Origin: Liolophura sinensis
Taxonomy: Eukaryota; Mollusca; Polyplacophora; Chitonida; Chitonidae
DNA: 64,000 nucleotides
Reading direction: 5' to 3'
Assembly (NCBI RefSeq): GCF_032854445.1
Contig: NC_088304.1
Span: 5,332,001 to 5,396,000 of the forward strand
The notes under the pieces were generated by a model. The model did no database searches. It saw only the letters and a list, made by a program, of their open reading frames with translations, and was not told the DNA's origin. A program made the position numbers and the translations under genes. This document shows, in pieces, positions 35,627-49,395 of the stretch (positions are counted from its first letter, which is position 1; each line of letters starts with the position of its first letter).

Positions 35627-38600
35627 ATGGCGATTGTTGAGACAACGGCGGCATTCTCTGTCTTTGAGTCGCAGTTACGAACTCTTTGTCTTGAAGAATT
35701 CCCTTGTGGCACAGGATCTTGGGTAGGCATTAGCCCTGCGAGATTGGGAAATCTGAATTTTTGGCTTTCTCGAATATTTTCCATTAGATGTAAATCATTG
35801 TCAAGTGGCATTTATTTTTTTATTTTATTTCATAGAAATTTTGGAGAAAAAAATTTCCTTTTTCGAATTCATTTTGGCAATTTTTTTTAATTTTCTGTAA
35901 GCCTACTGGTACGCATGATTCAGTGCATTTGCTACTACTAGTACTAGTTAAACTTACTTTTTGTTGTGAAACATGAAATACGTTTTAAGTCATTAAATAA
36001 AGTTGGGTTAAGTAAAATTTAGTGGTCTGGTAGCTGCAATCATATTTTCCCCACAGCACTACTGTGATTTATTAGGAATGAAATGTCCCCCACTAAATGT
36101 AACACAATGATCACCAGGTGTTACTCTGATTACTGTTCATTGTCATAACTTCTGCTATTCACATTGAAGAAAAGAAATCTACATGAAATTTACACACAGT
36201 AGATGCATGGAAAATTTAATGTAAACCCGCTTTTTACCACTTCTTCATATTGGCTACATTTGTTATGTAATTATGGCTGAAATGGTGATGAGGTGGTACA
36301 AAATTCTTTTGAATTTGTAACATTTCACCTTTTTATTTACCAACAGAGGGAAAATAACAAAAAGAAGGCATGCAGTCTTACGTCACAAAATAAGGTGGAA
36401 GAGAAGTTCTCCATCACTTTAAAAGGTTAAGTATCAGTGCATTTTAATATTACATGAAAACACGCTCGGCCATACGTGGGAAGGCCTTCCAGCAACCTGG
36501 GGTTGCCATTGTATAAGTGAAATATTCTTGAGTACAGCGTCAAATAGTTCTTTAAATAAATAAATAAATGAAAGCATAATTTGAGTCTTGTTTTTAATAA
36601 AGCGTTATGTATATTTGTACATCTACAGTAATTCTTCAACCATTTTGCATCTTTGCTAAATGTTTATTCAGCCATATTCTGAGAGCATTAGTATGTGTAG
36701 ACTGATAAAATAACACTGTTTAGGAACCGCTGCAAATGGCCAACCAAATCAATGTAGTTTTGTTTCCACAGTTATATTTGAAAGGTGTATAAATCGCCCT
36801 GAAAATTTTCTCAAAATGGTTGTGGAATTAGGGTATGTATGGAAGTTTAAAGTTAAATGCTCATGCAAGAATGCATAGAACAAGAAAGCTATTCGTAACA
36901 GATAAACAATAATCTGTTTTAGTTTTTCTCTTTGTGGCAGACTATGGATCACAACATGAGAAAACTGAGTCCCTGGAAGAGTATATAAGTGTGAAAAAGT
37001 CACCATGGAATCTGGACTACAGTTGGAGCAATGAGGCCAAAAGTCTGCGTGAGATTGCTGTCCGTTCACCGTGGCTGATTGATCAGAACTTTATCTTTGG
37101 CTACTTCAAGACGCTCAGAATTTGTGATAAAGGCGTAAGGCTAAATATATGTTAAAGGATTGTGTTTATTTGTTTGTTTGATTGATATTTTATGACTTAG
37201 CCAAGACATTCAGGTCTTACCCAATGTCAACAACCTTTTTTCATGCTAACATGATGTTGTTTTGGGCCTGATGTTTTTAGATTTAATCAATAAAGGTAGC
37301 TAAATTGCATTTAAAGTTGCCTTAAACATGCGGAAAGGGGGTTCTCAGGACATACAGTTTGACTTACCCCAAATGAGTGAATGACCTCAAATTTCATCCA
37401 CAAAAGTTCATTTTTGAAGGCAAATAAATGTCACAAAATATTATGTTTGGTGCTGAAGCCTACAATTTTCCAGTAGAAAATCATCTTGTATTTAAAACAT
37501 CTTCCTGAAATCAAAAGACTTCTCAGAATCAGGAAAAATTGGCAAGTTAGTCATGGACGAAATTTATGGTCGTTTAATAGAGTATGTGGTCTTTCACATT
37601 GATTCATGTACAGACACAGATAGAGCCCATGGCCAGCCATTACACTCAGCATACAAATCCTAAAATGTTAAGCCATAGCCAAACTGACCAGTGACAGCTA
37701 GATATTTAAGGGTAAACTGTCATTGAAATGCTATACAACACCGTAAGTAATCTGTTTTTTTTTCTACTTGTCAAAGACGAAACTACAGGCAGTACTTATT
37801 GGCCCAAAAATACTTTAAAAAATTCCACATCTAGTATGCTGACTTTGGATTTCACCTGCCAGATCTGAGACAATATAATTTATTGTGTAATAATGTGACA
37901 AGTGAGTTAGTGACTTTCATTATGTTTACCAGGGTAGAATACTGTTATTGTAAATCTGCCACAGGGAATCAAATAATTTGAAGTTGAATAGAAAGGCAAG
38001 AATTCAATTCTAACTGTATGTTAAGTGTCCTGCTTTCTTGTTTACAGGTTACAGAGGTTGACAAAAGACTGTTGAAGTTTAGGAATCTGGAAGAGTTAAC
38101 TCTTAGCTCTAACATGATTGTATCAGTGAGATCTGAAAACTTACCTCCAAGTTTAAAGGTATAGTACTTTCATGGTGGAATGTAAAGCCTTAATTGAAAA
38201 CAATATATTTTTGTAATTTACTCATTTCATTTTGTTATATAAAGCTTAGGAGTTTTTGTTTCACATTTTTTTGTGTTTTATGCCAACACTTTTTTTTTTA
38301 AATGAAAATAGATTGATCAAACTTCATAAAAAAAACATAGGTGCTTAAAAAGTAGATGAATTCATTGGAACCAAGCACCATGTTCCACTTGAAAAAGATA
38401 CTATTTTGAAATACAGAATACCCTGTCTTCAAAATGTGACCAAAAAAGTGCTTATATCATCAGTCTTATTTCATGACACCTGTTTTATTACTGCAGGTGT
38501 TGGAATTGTGTGCTAACCAGGTGTCAGACCTATCAGGCCTCTGTGTCAAGCCTCCATCATTACTGCATCTTGGTTTGGGGATGAACAAAGTGTCCTATAT

Positions 38601-38810
38601 TGGAGATTATCTAACGGGGGATTACTGGTAAGCTGATAAAATAGTGTTACCACTGTGACATATTCAAATCCAGCAGTCTGTGGCTTGTCTGTGATTTGAC
38701 CTCATTTACCTGATGACAGGCGACAGCCTCCTCGCAGCATCTGTAGGGCCAAATTTCTTTCTCCATACTCTGTCAATAATTTTTGCTGCGATATTTATTT
38801 AGTTACTTTA

Positions 38811-38846
<36 letters not shown>

Positions 38847-41800
38847 CTATAAAAATAACTGCCATCCTATATATACAAGTGAAATGTTTTTGAGTGTAGC
38901 ATAAAACCTCAATTATTTACATAAATTGGTAAAATGTTAACTGATTACATCCGCATGAAAACTTCCTTTTCATGAAAAGAAATCCATTAAGTTCATTAGA
39001 TAGACTGTTTTGACATCTGGACCTGGCCAATCAGATGGAAAATTATGTTCCAACATCACTCTACCTGCAACTCCTTATATAGATAAACAAGATGGCCATG
39101 TTAAATATTATAAAAGGTCGCTGATGAAAAAGGGTAGCTGGTTCATTCCTACAACTCATACCACAGGGATTTAGACCCTGTCATAGACAGGGATTTTGTA
39201 GATCCTCATCTCTGTGCTTGTGAGAACTATGTGATAACAAGAGGCCGACAATGCTCGTGTGTCTCTTTACGTGGTCTAACTTTCACATAAGACCATCTTG
39301 CCTTCCACCAATATGGTGTTCATCTGTGCAGCGCTGTCTGTGAGTGACTTGCCAAAGGCTGGTGAATTACCCTGGTCAATCCGGCTTCCTCCACCCATAA
39401 AACTGACGTCTTGTAAGGGAAAAATTCACGAGTATACCATTAAGCAATAACCAAATACATAAATCCTACCAAGGAATACTGGGAACATTTTGATGACTGT
39501 TCATAAGTGTAGCTGGCGCCATAGATAATACGCCGAATTGCATGTAATGCTTCTTACTCTATGTTTTCAGGCCTCACCTGCTCTCTCTTGACCTGAGTCA
39601 CAACAATTTGAGTGATCTTTTAGACATCATCAGAAAACTGGGCACTGTTCCAAATCTACGTAATCTAGTCTTACAAGGCAATCCTCTTTCCGTAAGTTTC
39701 TTAGACATGTCGAAAATGCATGTTGGATAATTTGGGGGGAAAAAAGCATTTGTTTCAGAGGTAATTCAAAATTATTGTTATGAACCAAAATGACCTAAAC
39801 AATATTTCACTATGTATAAAGCTAATAGTGCAAATATGAATAAGAAATTATTCTTCATTTTGGGATATACGAGCTATCTTGTCATTACTATGTGTATTCA
39901 TATTTTTTCAGCACAGATTAATTTCTGAAAGTGATTTCATGTGTGAATTGTTGACATGCATGAAAGAACAGTGAAGTTTGACAGAATGAACAAGCAACAG
40001 TCAGATTGACAGAGCTGATGAAGCTGTATTTGTAAAAGCATTATTACATAGAAAAACTGAGAACTTATTTGTACCTAACGTGCCCTTAACTAACAGTATG
40101 TGTCATAAGGCCTTCAGTGTGTGCCTTTGTTGTTGTAGTTAATTCCAGGTTACCGTGGTTACACAGTGGACAGCTTGCGTAAACTGACCATATTAGATGA
40201 CTTGATGATCACAGCTGATGAGAAACATCATTTCAAAGGTCTGGCCAGGAGAAGAGGTAAAAATGGTTATTTTATTCATCAGCATGTGTTTTGTTTTTGA
40301 CTTAAGCTAGAGTTATGGCACTAGATCTACCTGAGGTAAGAGATGTTTGTTTCTTGACATCTTTTATTGATTTATGTTGAGAAGAAAAATTTTTTTTGCT
40401 TTTATGATGGCTGTTAAGTAGTTTACACCTTGAGTGCTCAGAGTAAGACATTGCCCAATGCAAACATTGCTCAGAGAATAGCATTGTCTTGAGTGCAATA
40501 TTGCCTAGAGTAAAACATTCCCTAGAGTGAAACATTGCTCAGAGTAAAACATTGCCCAGAGTAAAACATTGCCTAGAGTAAAACATGACTGATAGTAAAA
40601 CATAGCCCAGAGTGCAACATTGTTCAGAGTAAAACAGCTGCTTCACCAGGTACTAAACCTCCTAACTTAAGTCTCCACCAAACCCATGAGAGCTGGATTT
40701 TAGACTGCGATATTGTGGACTGATAGGCTATGGACACGAACCAACCCCCACAAATAAATAATTTGGAGAATTTGTGAATATTTCAGGTATGTAATGTATG
40801 ATTATTGTTCATTTCTTCTGTAGAATTCATCCTTGATGAAGCCAAAGTCTTTCTGGAGGTCCATTACATAAAGGGGATTCCCATGCCTGATGAACTTAAG
40901 GTAAGGAATGTGTAGTCAGTTGGTGGAAAGTCACATTCAACAAGTTTGAAGAAATATTACATTGTCAAAATCAGGTGATGCTTAATTTTGCATATGCAAC
41001 CTTTGGTGTGATTTATGTGCCTTTTTAAGAATTACAGTAAGTATCATTCATATCCGCTGTAAAAATATTTTTTCTTGTTTTTTTGAGATGAGAGTTGTAC
41101 TTAGAAAAAGACTTATAACCTGAGGCTGTGGTTTACCATTACAGAACCCTGAAGACCAGCCAGAATACCCGATTGTAGAGAAGAAGTATTATGTTGAATT
41201 CATGTACCTCCAAGACCGATCCAGTAAGGCAGACGTGTTTACCGTTGAGGCTGACAAGGGAGATAGCTCTCCTCCTCCAGACAGTGAACCCATTCCCCAG
41301 TCAGAAACTAAGCACACAGTTGAGGAGGTAGCGAATTATTTTTTTTTTGTGCATCTTAAATTTCAGCTAGGTGCATTCATTCTATTGATTTTAGCTGGGT
41401 AATCACAAGTTTTCATAGGAAAGGCATCATTAAATGTTTTATGTGTAAGTTTTACCTATTTATCTTGATTAGGAACTAGGGAGAGTTATGAAGAAACTAC
41501 CCCACGATGTAAGAGACTTGACCAAACTCCTGAAGTTTTGGCCATGCCAGCAGGATCTTATTCAAGCCTGTGCCCGTGTTATTGTCTCACCAGTTTTCAT
41601 CCCATGCTTTAGGGAGAAGCGACTAATATAAATATGGGTCTGTCCATATGCCTGTTCGCCAGTCACACACTTTTGTTTTCCATATAGTGACTTCCTTGAA
41701 CATTGTCTGATTTGGGTAAAATTTTTGTGTCTCCTCACATCAAGTGTAAGAAACACCTTGATCCATGTTTAATATCTCTGATGTTGCTTGTTTTGTTTGG

Positions 41801-44800
41801 TTTTGCAGCCTGTGGCTGAAGGCAAGGTGATGGAGGCCAAGCAGGAGTCAGAGCTTGATTCTGATGTCCCCAAGATCGTGTTGTTTGCCAAAGAAGCTGA
41901 AATAGTCCCGGAGCCTGAGCACCCAGCCAATGATGCAGGTCAGTATAGCCTTAGGGAGTGGAACCTTAGAATGACTCACTTATTCTTCTCTGATTTAACT
42001 CTACATTGCTCAGTCACTAGATTGAGTGATAGCTGGCATGGCTTATGAGAGAAAAAAAGATTGATTGAGTGAGTGCTTGGGGTTTAACGTCATATGTAAC
42101 ATTTTTTCCGTCATATGACAACAAAGGAGTCTTTAGAGTGCATGTAATGTGCCTCCTTATTGCAGGGCAGATTTGCACCGCTCTTTTATCTAGTGCTGCC
42201 TCAATGAGATGACTTACCGAAAGCAAGTAAGCCACCTCACCCGATCCATTATACTGATATGGGTCAACCAGTTATTGCACTATCTCCTTCAAGCTGAGCA
42301 CCAAGCCAGGAAGTCACAGCTTCCTCTTTTAAGATTTTAGGTATGACCCGACCTTGGATTTACAGCCCCGAAGTGGATGCTCTACCAACTGAGCAATCTG
42401 GGCCCGGTCAAAAAGAAAAAAAAGAAGAAAGAAAGATGAGAGACCAAATATCTGTCTACCTGAGATATGCACTCTCATCCATCTTCACCACCATTTATGG
42501 TTCAGGTTAAGGAACAGCTGTCTGCTTTGTGGCAAAGTCATTTTGTTTCATTTGGCCACAAACTGAATCCCCTGCCTGCCTACAAAAAAGTTCCTACAAT
42601 TAGGAATAGAATGATTTCAACCTGTGTAACCTTTGTGTAACTGAATACATGTATGAAGAACTTTATTTGTATCTGCGCATTCGCCTCTCTTTAGTCACTT
42701 TGTGGTTTGGTTGGTTGATTTGTGAAATCTGACACTATATTTTAGCATGGGCTAATCACTGTGTTCATTTAATGAGGGGCCGGAGCAGAAGACAGTATAA
42801 CCTCTTTGCTGGGTGTCTAAGCTATTGCAAATTTGCACTTTTTTTATATATTCAATAATTCATTCATCCATTCAGGAAGGCAGAGTTGTTACACAGAGCA
42901 GGGAACAGAAATACCCTCTCCAAGTGAGAGTTCTCCACGAGTGGAAACAACTAGGTTTGCCCTAGCCCCTGTTCAGTCTGATGGCCTGCCCTGGTCAGAG
43001 GACTTGGAGATAAACTGGTCCACTCAAGTTGTAAGAGATGACCTGGTCAAGCTCAGAGATTTTTTCAGGGCTGGCATGGAACTCAGAATTCTAGAAGAAA
43101 AGGTAAATTTGTTTTGTATTTTTCAACAATTTTTCCCAGAATTATATTTTTGGATTAAAGAGTTAGGCTGGTGCATACTTAAGCTATTGTTTGACACTAG
43201 AGTTAGATAATAAAGACTGAGATGAAACAAGATTGTTTTTATCAAAAATGCCACATCCACTCTGGCCTTATGCAAGTGCCACATCATAGTAGGGAACACT
43301 ACTTTGAATTGTTGTCACAATTGACCCAGCCCTTACAAACACTCAGAAGTCATATATGCTTCAACTGCTTAACTTGATGTCAGTTATGTCTCATTTGACA
43401 TCTAACCAGGAGTATCTTCATGTCTTAACAGACATACTTTTGTTGTTTGACAAATTTTCTTTTTGGTGTACATACACAGGTGTTGGGGTACCCACCAGAG
43501 GTAACATCAGAGGGCGAGAGCTCAAGTCCCACATCCAAGAAGAGCGATAAGGGTGGTGGAGGGAAGCCCGACAAAAACAGCAAGACAGACAAGAAGAAAG
43601 ATGACAAAGCTGCCAAGGTGATGCACGCTGGTTACCTGTATGAACATGTTTGGGTTGCATGTTCTGGTAGGATCGTTAATTGGAATGATAAATGTATTAC
43701 AGTGTTATGCTGAAATATAGAATTTCATACCATCTTGACTTTAGTTTTTCAAGATTATTTTTACTTTTTTCGACTTTGTATATTGTATGCATTTCAGTGG
43801 TCAGCTCAAATTATATTTGGAAGAATCATTTGTAGTTATATTATCAACAAAAGCAATTAAAATTTATGTCACCCTACTTCTTCAACCTTTTCAACTGGCT
43901 CTGCAACCAGTATTTTGAAACATTTTGAGAGAACAATGGGGTGCAGAGATATAATTTGCATAGTTTTGTGATGCTTGCATCTTTAATGACATAAACAAAT
44001 CAGTTTGAGCTCTATCCACATAATAATTGTATGCATTAATTCCACTGCAAAAAGTGCTTTAGTGGTTTGAAAGGTTGAAGATTTACGGTAAGTTGCTTTT
44101 TGTGTAAACTTCCATGCACAACTCATCTGGTGGTTCATATGAGAGCTTCTTCTGTGCACTGAATGTAACTTCAGAGAGATAATGGGTATAGAGTTTGCTT
44201 GTGCTGTGTTGTTGACAACAGAGATGTGCCCCTGATTTCCTCACTGTTCGCACATGTAAGTGCAAGATTTCTACAAGTTCCACTGATCTCAAAAAAAGTG
44301 TTTTGAGGTTTGTTTGGAAGGTAATAAGAGATCCTAGAAGAAAAATGTTTCATCACTAACGGTAACATTTTGACCGTGTTTACTTTTTTGTGGGCAAATT
44401 TTCTGAGGACAAATGCATTAAAATACAGTAATCCTGAGTCAGTGACTTTATTCTTTTGTGCAGGGAGGTAAAGACGGCAAGAAGAAGAAGAAGACAGATG
44501 TGGAGGAGGAGTTGGTGAGGTCACCACCAGAGATCACCACCATTGCCGTTTTCCATGCCAGCCTGGAGGAACTTCTGGACGGAGAGTACGACCTGGAGTA
44601 CCAGTTCACCAAAGTCCTGGGGGAAGGGGAGAGTGAGGAGGACTCTAAGGCTGAGATCAAAAAGAAGGTCAGTCATTGGTTGAGACAGTTCATAATTAAT
44701 TGTCTGTTTCTCTTGATAATCCCTCATGTATATTTTTATGGCCGGCCAACAGTTAAGCATTATTGATCATTTTGGACAAGAAAAAAGGGAAATTTTGTCT

Positions 44801-47181
44801 TTAGTGCAACAAACAGTTGCATTCCATATTCATGGAAAATAAACCTCAGATCTGTAGTATATTTTGTCATATTTTATAAACTTAGACTTATGTTCCAGGT
44901 CAAGGTTAAAAAAATATTATTTGGGGCAAGAAATGGATAATTAATGATTAAATATTAAAATTATTACTATGGAGTATGACTGAAATAGTGGAAATTTCAT
45001 GAGAAACAAAAAAAGAAAAAAAAAATTGAAAGCGAGCTTACATGTGAAGTTGTCCTTTCATTTCTTTAAACGTGGCTGCAGTATGGCAGAATAGTCATCA
45101 ACTGCCCAAACAGTGTTAAACTGTAGTTCAGCCTCATTTGATTCAGATCTAGCAGCAACTCCCTGTACCGCCTTGTTGGTGAACTGCCCCAAGAATTCAA
45201 TTTGAAAAATGGTGCACAGGCTGCAGATAGGTGTTACATCAGAACTAATAACCGACGGCAAGTTTTGATAAGGGAGCTCAGTAATTTCTCACATGGCCGT
45301 TGACATATTGGATTGAGAAGTTGTAACTACACAGTCTTATTTTCAGACCACTTGTCTTTTACCAGTATGAAATACATGCCTGTATGTGGGAGAGTTTATC
45401 AGTAGCTGGCCAAATGTGGGTGGTTTACTCTTGCCACCCCTGTTTCCTCCACTCATAAAACTGACCACTATTATGATATGTGAAAAGTTTGTGAGTATGT
45501 TATTAAACAAAAATGAGGTAAATACTTCTAGCACACCTGTTGGTGGTAAGCCTACCGGTAGTACATGGATTCACATAGGTAGGGACTGTGGAAATACAAG
45601 AAATTCCCAGCCTCTTGAAAACTCACTGATGTCTTGGGGTCCATTCCATTCACTCCCCTCTCGCTACTGGAGGAGGTAGTGGCCACTGACGTCTCATTCC
45701 ATTGGCCACAGGAGGAGACTAGTGGCGCTAGTCTGACATCTTGACGCGACTTATGGAACATTCTGACATCACACTGTGTGCCCTGGTGGCCACTGAACCT
45801 GCCGCCAGTGGCTGTCGGATAGATGAATGAGACGCACTCTTGTATTCTGTGGAACTTGTTTTTCTGCTAATTTTTTTATTAGCAACACTCTTTCTTACAA
45901 ATTTTAGGATGGCAAAAAAGACAAAGATGCAAAGAAAAAAGAAACAGAGAAGAAAGAAGACAGAAATTGAAAGGTAAAGTTGTTGATTTTGTGATCTGGG
46001 ATAATCCCCTGCTTGATAAGCCTCATGCAGATTCGTGTTTTGATGGGAATCTTGCATTTTTGGCTATAGTTTATGATAATATTACAGAGCATCAACATGT
46101 AGATGTGACCGTTATCAAACATAGCTCTTTTGTAGTTTATCCATGAGGCAAAAAGGCCAAAACTCAAAAGTATTGTGATGGTACTTTTGAAGGACCTGTA
46201 TTGTTATGGTACTATAGCATTGTGTGTCTGTATGTCCCTCAGTCTGTCTACATACTTGCTGGTCTTAGCATTATGTCTACAGAACACTTTGACTTTATAG
46301 AGTTATAAACTTGTTTACTGTTTTTCTCTACCTCTAGAGAGGAAACCTATTCAAATGAGTTACCATGCTTTGAAATTTACACTTATGCCCCCGTTTTTTG
46401 TTTTTTTTTGTTTTTTTTTCTAATTTGAGTTTTTCAAGGTTGTAGTTGAAGAACTGCTTCATTTACAGGATACATGGAACACTCGGCTTTTATTTCTTAA
46501 TACGGAGTTTAGGATGTGGCCTAATATATAGGCGTGAAAAAAATGCTCCTCAGCTTTCTTTTGGGGTCATAAAAAACAGCCTGCCATGGTGCCCTCAATG
46601 ATGATAGCTGTCAGACCCTATTACATTAATCTATGACATCATGTCTGAATATTGCTTAAAATTGTCAGAAAGCATGCATAAAATAGAGAGAACATTAAGA
46701 ATTATAAAATATGCCTCAGAAATGATGACAGAGGACATTCTTGTGTATATTGATTATCAACTAAGCCCATTGGCATTTCTGTTATTCCCTCTGCCACAGT
46801 GGGAACATATTGAAGTTCAGAAACTTACTTGTTTGTTTGCACGGCCTGTCTTGCTGGCCTAAAACTAGTCCCTTGTGTCTATTGTGAATATTGGGGCTAT
46901 TTATATATTAAGACGGTTATTTACTTATTTATTCAGACAAGGCACGACCTAAAAGCTCTAGATCCATCCCAGACAAGAAGGATGGTAAGGGTAAGGGGAA
47001 GACAGGAGGTGTCGTGGAGGAAGATGATGAGGCAGCCCTACCTCCCCCTCCCCTCCAGGTCTCTATCGCAGTCCGTCTCCACCACTGGAACACTGCTTAC
47101 GACTCCGTGAAAGAGGAAGAAGAAAGGAACAGGGTCATCAATCTCCCTCAAGCCCCTGCTTCTGTCAAGGGAGACAACTGA
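35627..47181 (+). CDS. LRRC43: Leucine-rich repeat-containing protein 43
   Basis: Exons: 35627-35722, 36347-36425, 36941-37134, 38048-38158, 38497-38627, 39571-39691, 40139-40256, 40824-40900, 41145-41327, 41473-41508 (small, tentative), 41809-41938, 42876-43102, 43480-43617, 44464-44667, 45908-45973, 46937-47181 (TGA 47179). The family N-terminal motif [13 protein letters not shown] closes exon 1. Leucine-rich repeats follow ([49 protein letters not shown]), then the LRR-cap-like [16 protein letters not shown]. The second half is acidic/Lys-rich and ends with a C-terminal block around [18 protein letters not shown]. About 718 residues are predicted, against roughly 656 in human. The Lys-rich exon at 45908 does not join the last exon in frame and has an in-frame TGA at 45968 (see findings). 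LRRC43 is little studied; a role in motile cilia is suspected. Confidence 0.93.
36500..36570 (+). mobile_element. SINE 3' end, sense, in an LRRC43 intron
   Basis: ttgtataagtgaaatattc, ttgagtacagcgtcaaa, then an aaataaataaataaa tail. Confidence 0.55.
36624..36835. mobile_element. CCCTAATTC inverted-repeat element, full length
   Basis: Left end tacagtaattcttcaacc, right end aaaatggttgtggaattaggg then ta. It lies in an LRRC43 intron and shares gactgataaaat internally. Confidence 0.65.
38812..38843. repeat. (TA)n microsatellite
   Basis: About 16 TA units in an LRRC43 intron. Confidence 0.9.
39350..39465 (+). mobile_element. SINE fragment, second subfamily, in an LRRC43 intron
   Basis: cggcttcctccacccataaa, actgacgtcttgtaaggg, aaaattcacgagtatacc. 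Confidence 0.5.
40430..40640. repeat. 17-18 bp minisatellite in an LRRC43 intron
   Basis: About a dozen short units of the type agagtaaaacattgccc, fairly diverged (attgctcagagt, atagcccagagt). Confidence 0.8.
42055..42410 (-). mobile_element. Second tRNA-derived SINE family, nearly full length
   Basis: On the plus strand it starts gattgattgagtgagtgct and ends tctaccaactgagcaatctg then ggcccgg. Reverse-complemented, the element opens with a tRNA-like head (cagattgctcagttggtaga) with an A-box match and a gtcgggtcatacc B-box-like site. About 355 bp, in an LRRC43 intron. Confidence 0.65.
43871..44090. mobile_element. CCCTAATTC inverted-repeat element, full length
   Basis: Left end accctacttcttcaacc, right end ggttgaagatttacggta. 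LRRC43 intron; diverged centre. Confidence 0.55.
45395..45525 (+). mobile_element. SINE fragment, second subfamily, in an LRRC43 intron
   Basis: gtgggtggtttactcttgcc, tgtttcctccactcataaaa, gtgagtatgttattaaac. Confidence 0.5.
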
Positions 47182-48510
47182 GCAGAAAACTTCATCCATC
47201 CAGAAAGAAAAAACCTACAAATTACTGATCATACTTGTCAGTAGAAAACTGAAAAAAAAGAAATTGCTAAATTATGGATATTTTAATCCACAACCTTTTT
47301 GCTAAGAGTCAATTTCAGTGCAGTTTATGCACCATTTTAATATGATTTTGGAGGCAAAACTGCATTGGCTGGGTTAGCCAATTTAAGGGCTTTAAGTCTA
47401 CAATAATGCATCCAGAGTATGCTTAAAAAAACATCTTGCAAAGATGCCAAAAGGTTGAAGAATTACTGTATAAGAGTGGGAAACCTGTCCTTTTTTCTGC
47501 CTGCAATGCTCAATTAAGGGAAAATCTGGACCTATTTTGGTATTGGTTTTCATAAGAGTATTATACATGTAATATAAAGATCAAGGGAAAAGAGGATCAA
47601 TGTAAATGGGTTTATAAAAAGAAAATAAGGAAAAATTGTGTGTGTGTGGCTCCTACAGAAGTGACGTCAAATGATATTTATAATTCTCACTGGTTAAAGG
47701 GGAGGCTATGAGAAATGTTGGGATTTGTTCAGTAAGGGGAGGCTACTGTGTAATCCTGTGTTCCACCTAGTGGATACATTATATAAAAATATGTTGTCAG
47801 CCTTTCAGTAAATGTATTGAAAATAACCTTGAAGCAGTATGTTTATACTTAAGAGGAAAATATAGTTCAAATGCTATAGAATTTATGAAATAATATATTT
47901 GTTGTGCTGGATAGGTGATATTTATCCTTAAGATAAATCCTTAAGATTAAGTTAATATTTTAACCATGTCTTCTTATCTGAAGTAATCTCACTGCAGCCA
48001 TTTCCACTACCTGTTTTTTTTTCAGTTTACAGAGATATTAGTCCCTCTGAGTTTGATGTTTTCTTGGAAGGATCTTTTTTTTATTGTCTTATTCTTAATT
48101 GTTTTTTTTTTTCTCATATGTGATAAAAGTACAAATGTACTAACTTAATCAACATTATGGTGTTGTTGTTTTTTTTATTTCCCTATGTAGATAACTACCA
48201 TATTTGATGTTTTAGCATTAAGGTTATCTATTCTGACTTTTTGTGCCACATGTTCTGTGATACTATAACTAGGAGAAAGTCATTGAACACATATGTTGTA
48301 TATATGTACCTACCCATCAGTGTCTGTGATAGATTTTATTTGTTTCCTGATGTACAATATTATTTACACATCATAACTGGCTAGAGACAGTGGTAGGTCA
48401 TCAACATTGCCTGAAGATCAAAATATGCCACTTTATCAGTGTTATAACACAAAACAATGTTTGTTGAAAGAGATGAGCAATAAATTTCTTTTTTATATAT
48501 GTATACACAG
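47182..48510 (+). other. LRRC43: Probable 3'UTR of LRRC43
   Basis: This runs from the TGA at 47179 to an AATAAA at 48479-48484. It contains a full-length copy of the CCCTAATTC inverted-repeat element (47284-47470). The end point is inferred from the hexamer only. Confidence 0.5.
47284..47470. mobile_element. CCCTAATTC inverted-repeat element in the LRRC43 3'UTR
   Basis: Left end taatccacaacctttttgc, right end aaaaggttgaagaattactgta. The centre carries gattttggaggcaaaactgc, also present in the 5770 and 55123 copies. Confidence 0.65.
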
Positions 48511-48866
48511 GATTTACTTATTTGTTTGTTTTTTTTTTTATTAATATTTCACACAGGTACTCAGATTTCCAGGAATATCTGACAAACAAAATACTGGCAA
48601 TTCAGTTTTTACTGAAATTTTTAAATGCTGGAAATTATAGTGTATAGAATGAAGTCATAATGTATGTGAACCTTATAATTCTGTTTCTCTATCCGTTCAA
48701 AAACCTTTTTCTTTTTTTCCCATGGGAGTGGGGGAGGGGTTTCTTCATTCATGCTTCGTGTTGAAATAATTGCCATAAATTATAAAATTCAGAGACAGTA
48801 GCTCTGTATTATCAAATCAATGTCAAGGTAAATGTCAGGGACGTAAAGCACATGAACACAACAGAA

Positions 48867-48888
48867 GGGGCGGGGGGGGGGGGGGGGG
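48867..48888. repeat. Poly-G tract
   Basis: About 22 G with a single C interruption near the start; a likely trouble spot for sequencing. Confidence 0.9.
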
Positions 48889-48914
48889 TGCATTGTTGGT
48901 TTTTATTTTATTCA

Positions 48915-49035
48915 TGTAATGGTGTGACTCAAGTGGAGAGGAAGCCAGCATCAGCTGGAACTTGAACTCACAGCAACCATATTGCTGAGAGGCTCCTGGG
49001 TCAATGGCAGGGTAACCACGGAGGCCAGCCCCCGT
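48915..49035 (-). mobile_element. SINE 5' part, antisense
   Basis: gagaggaagccagcatcagc, ggaacttgaactcacagc, gagaggctcctgggtcaatg, ending ggtaaccacggaggcc. Confidence 0.65.
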
Positions 49036-49207
49036 TCCATGGTTCAAGCCTTGCATGCGATGTGTTAATTACTGCAAATTGCCAAATTCATGAATTAGAA
49101 TCCATGTTATTGTAAATGTTTAAGTACTGGTAATTTATGCAATGAGCCGAAATTTGCCTTCATTCATCTCCTACAGGCAAACTCTTTGTTAGTTTTGCTA
49201 CCAAACC

Positions 49208-49395
49208 ACTTTGTAGTTATTTATTTATTTGATTGGTGTTTTACGCCGAACTCAAGAATATTTGGTTTATACGACAGCGGCCAGCATTATGGTGGGAGAA
49301 AAACGGGAGGAAGTCAGCATGAGCTGGACTTGACCTCACAGCAACTGCATTGGTGAGAGGCTCCTGTATCATTACGCTGTGCTAAAACCGCTTTG
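49208..49395 (-). mobile_element. SINE with internal deletion, antisense
   Basis: ttatttatttgattggtg, gcggccagcattatggtggg joined directly to gaggaagtcagcatgagctg, gcattggtgagaggctcctg. The middle of the element is missing. Confidence 0.7.

Noticed and set aside
35540-35650. GTTG-N3-CAAC palindromes (near 35545 and 35635) as RFX X-boxes for a ciliary gene
   Set aside because: The spacer is shorter than in the X-box consensus, and one copy lies inside the coding sequence.
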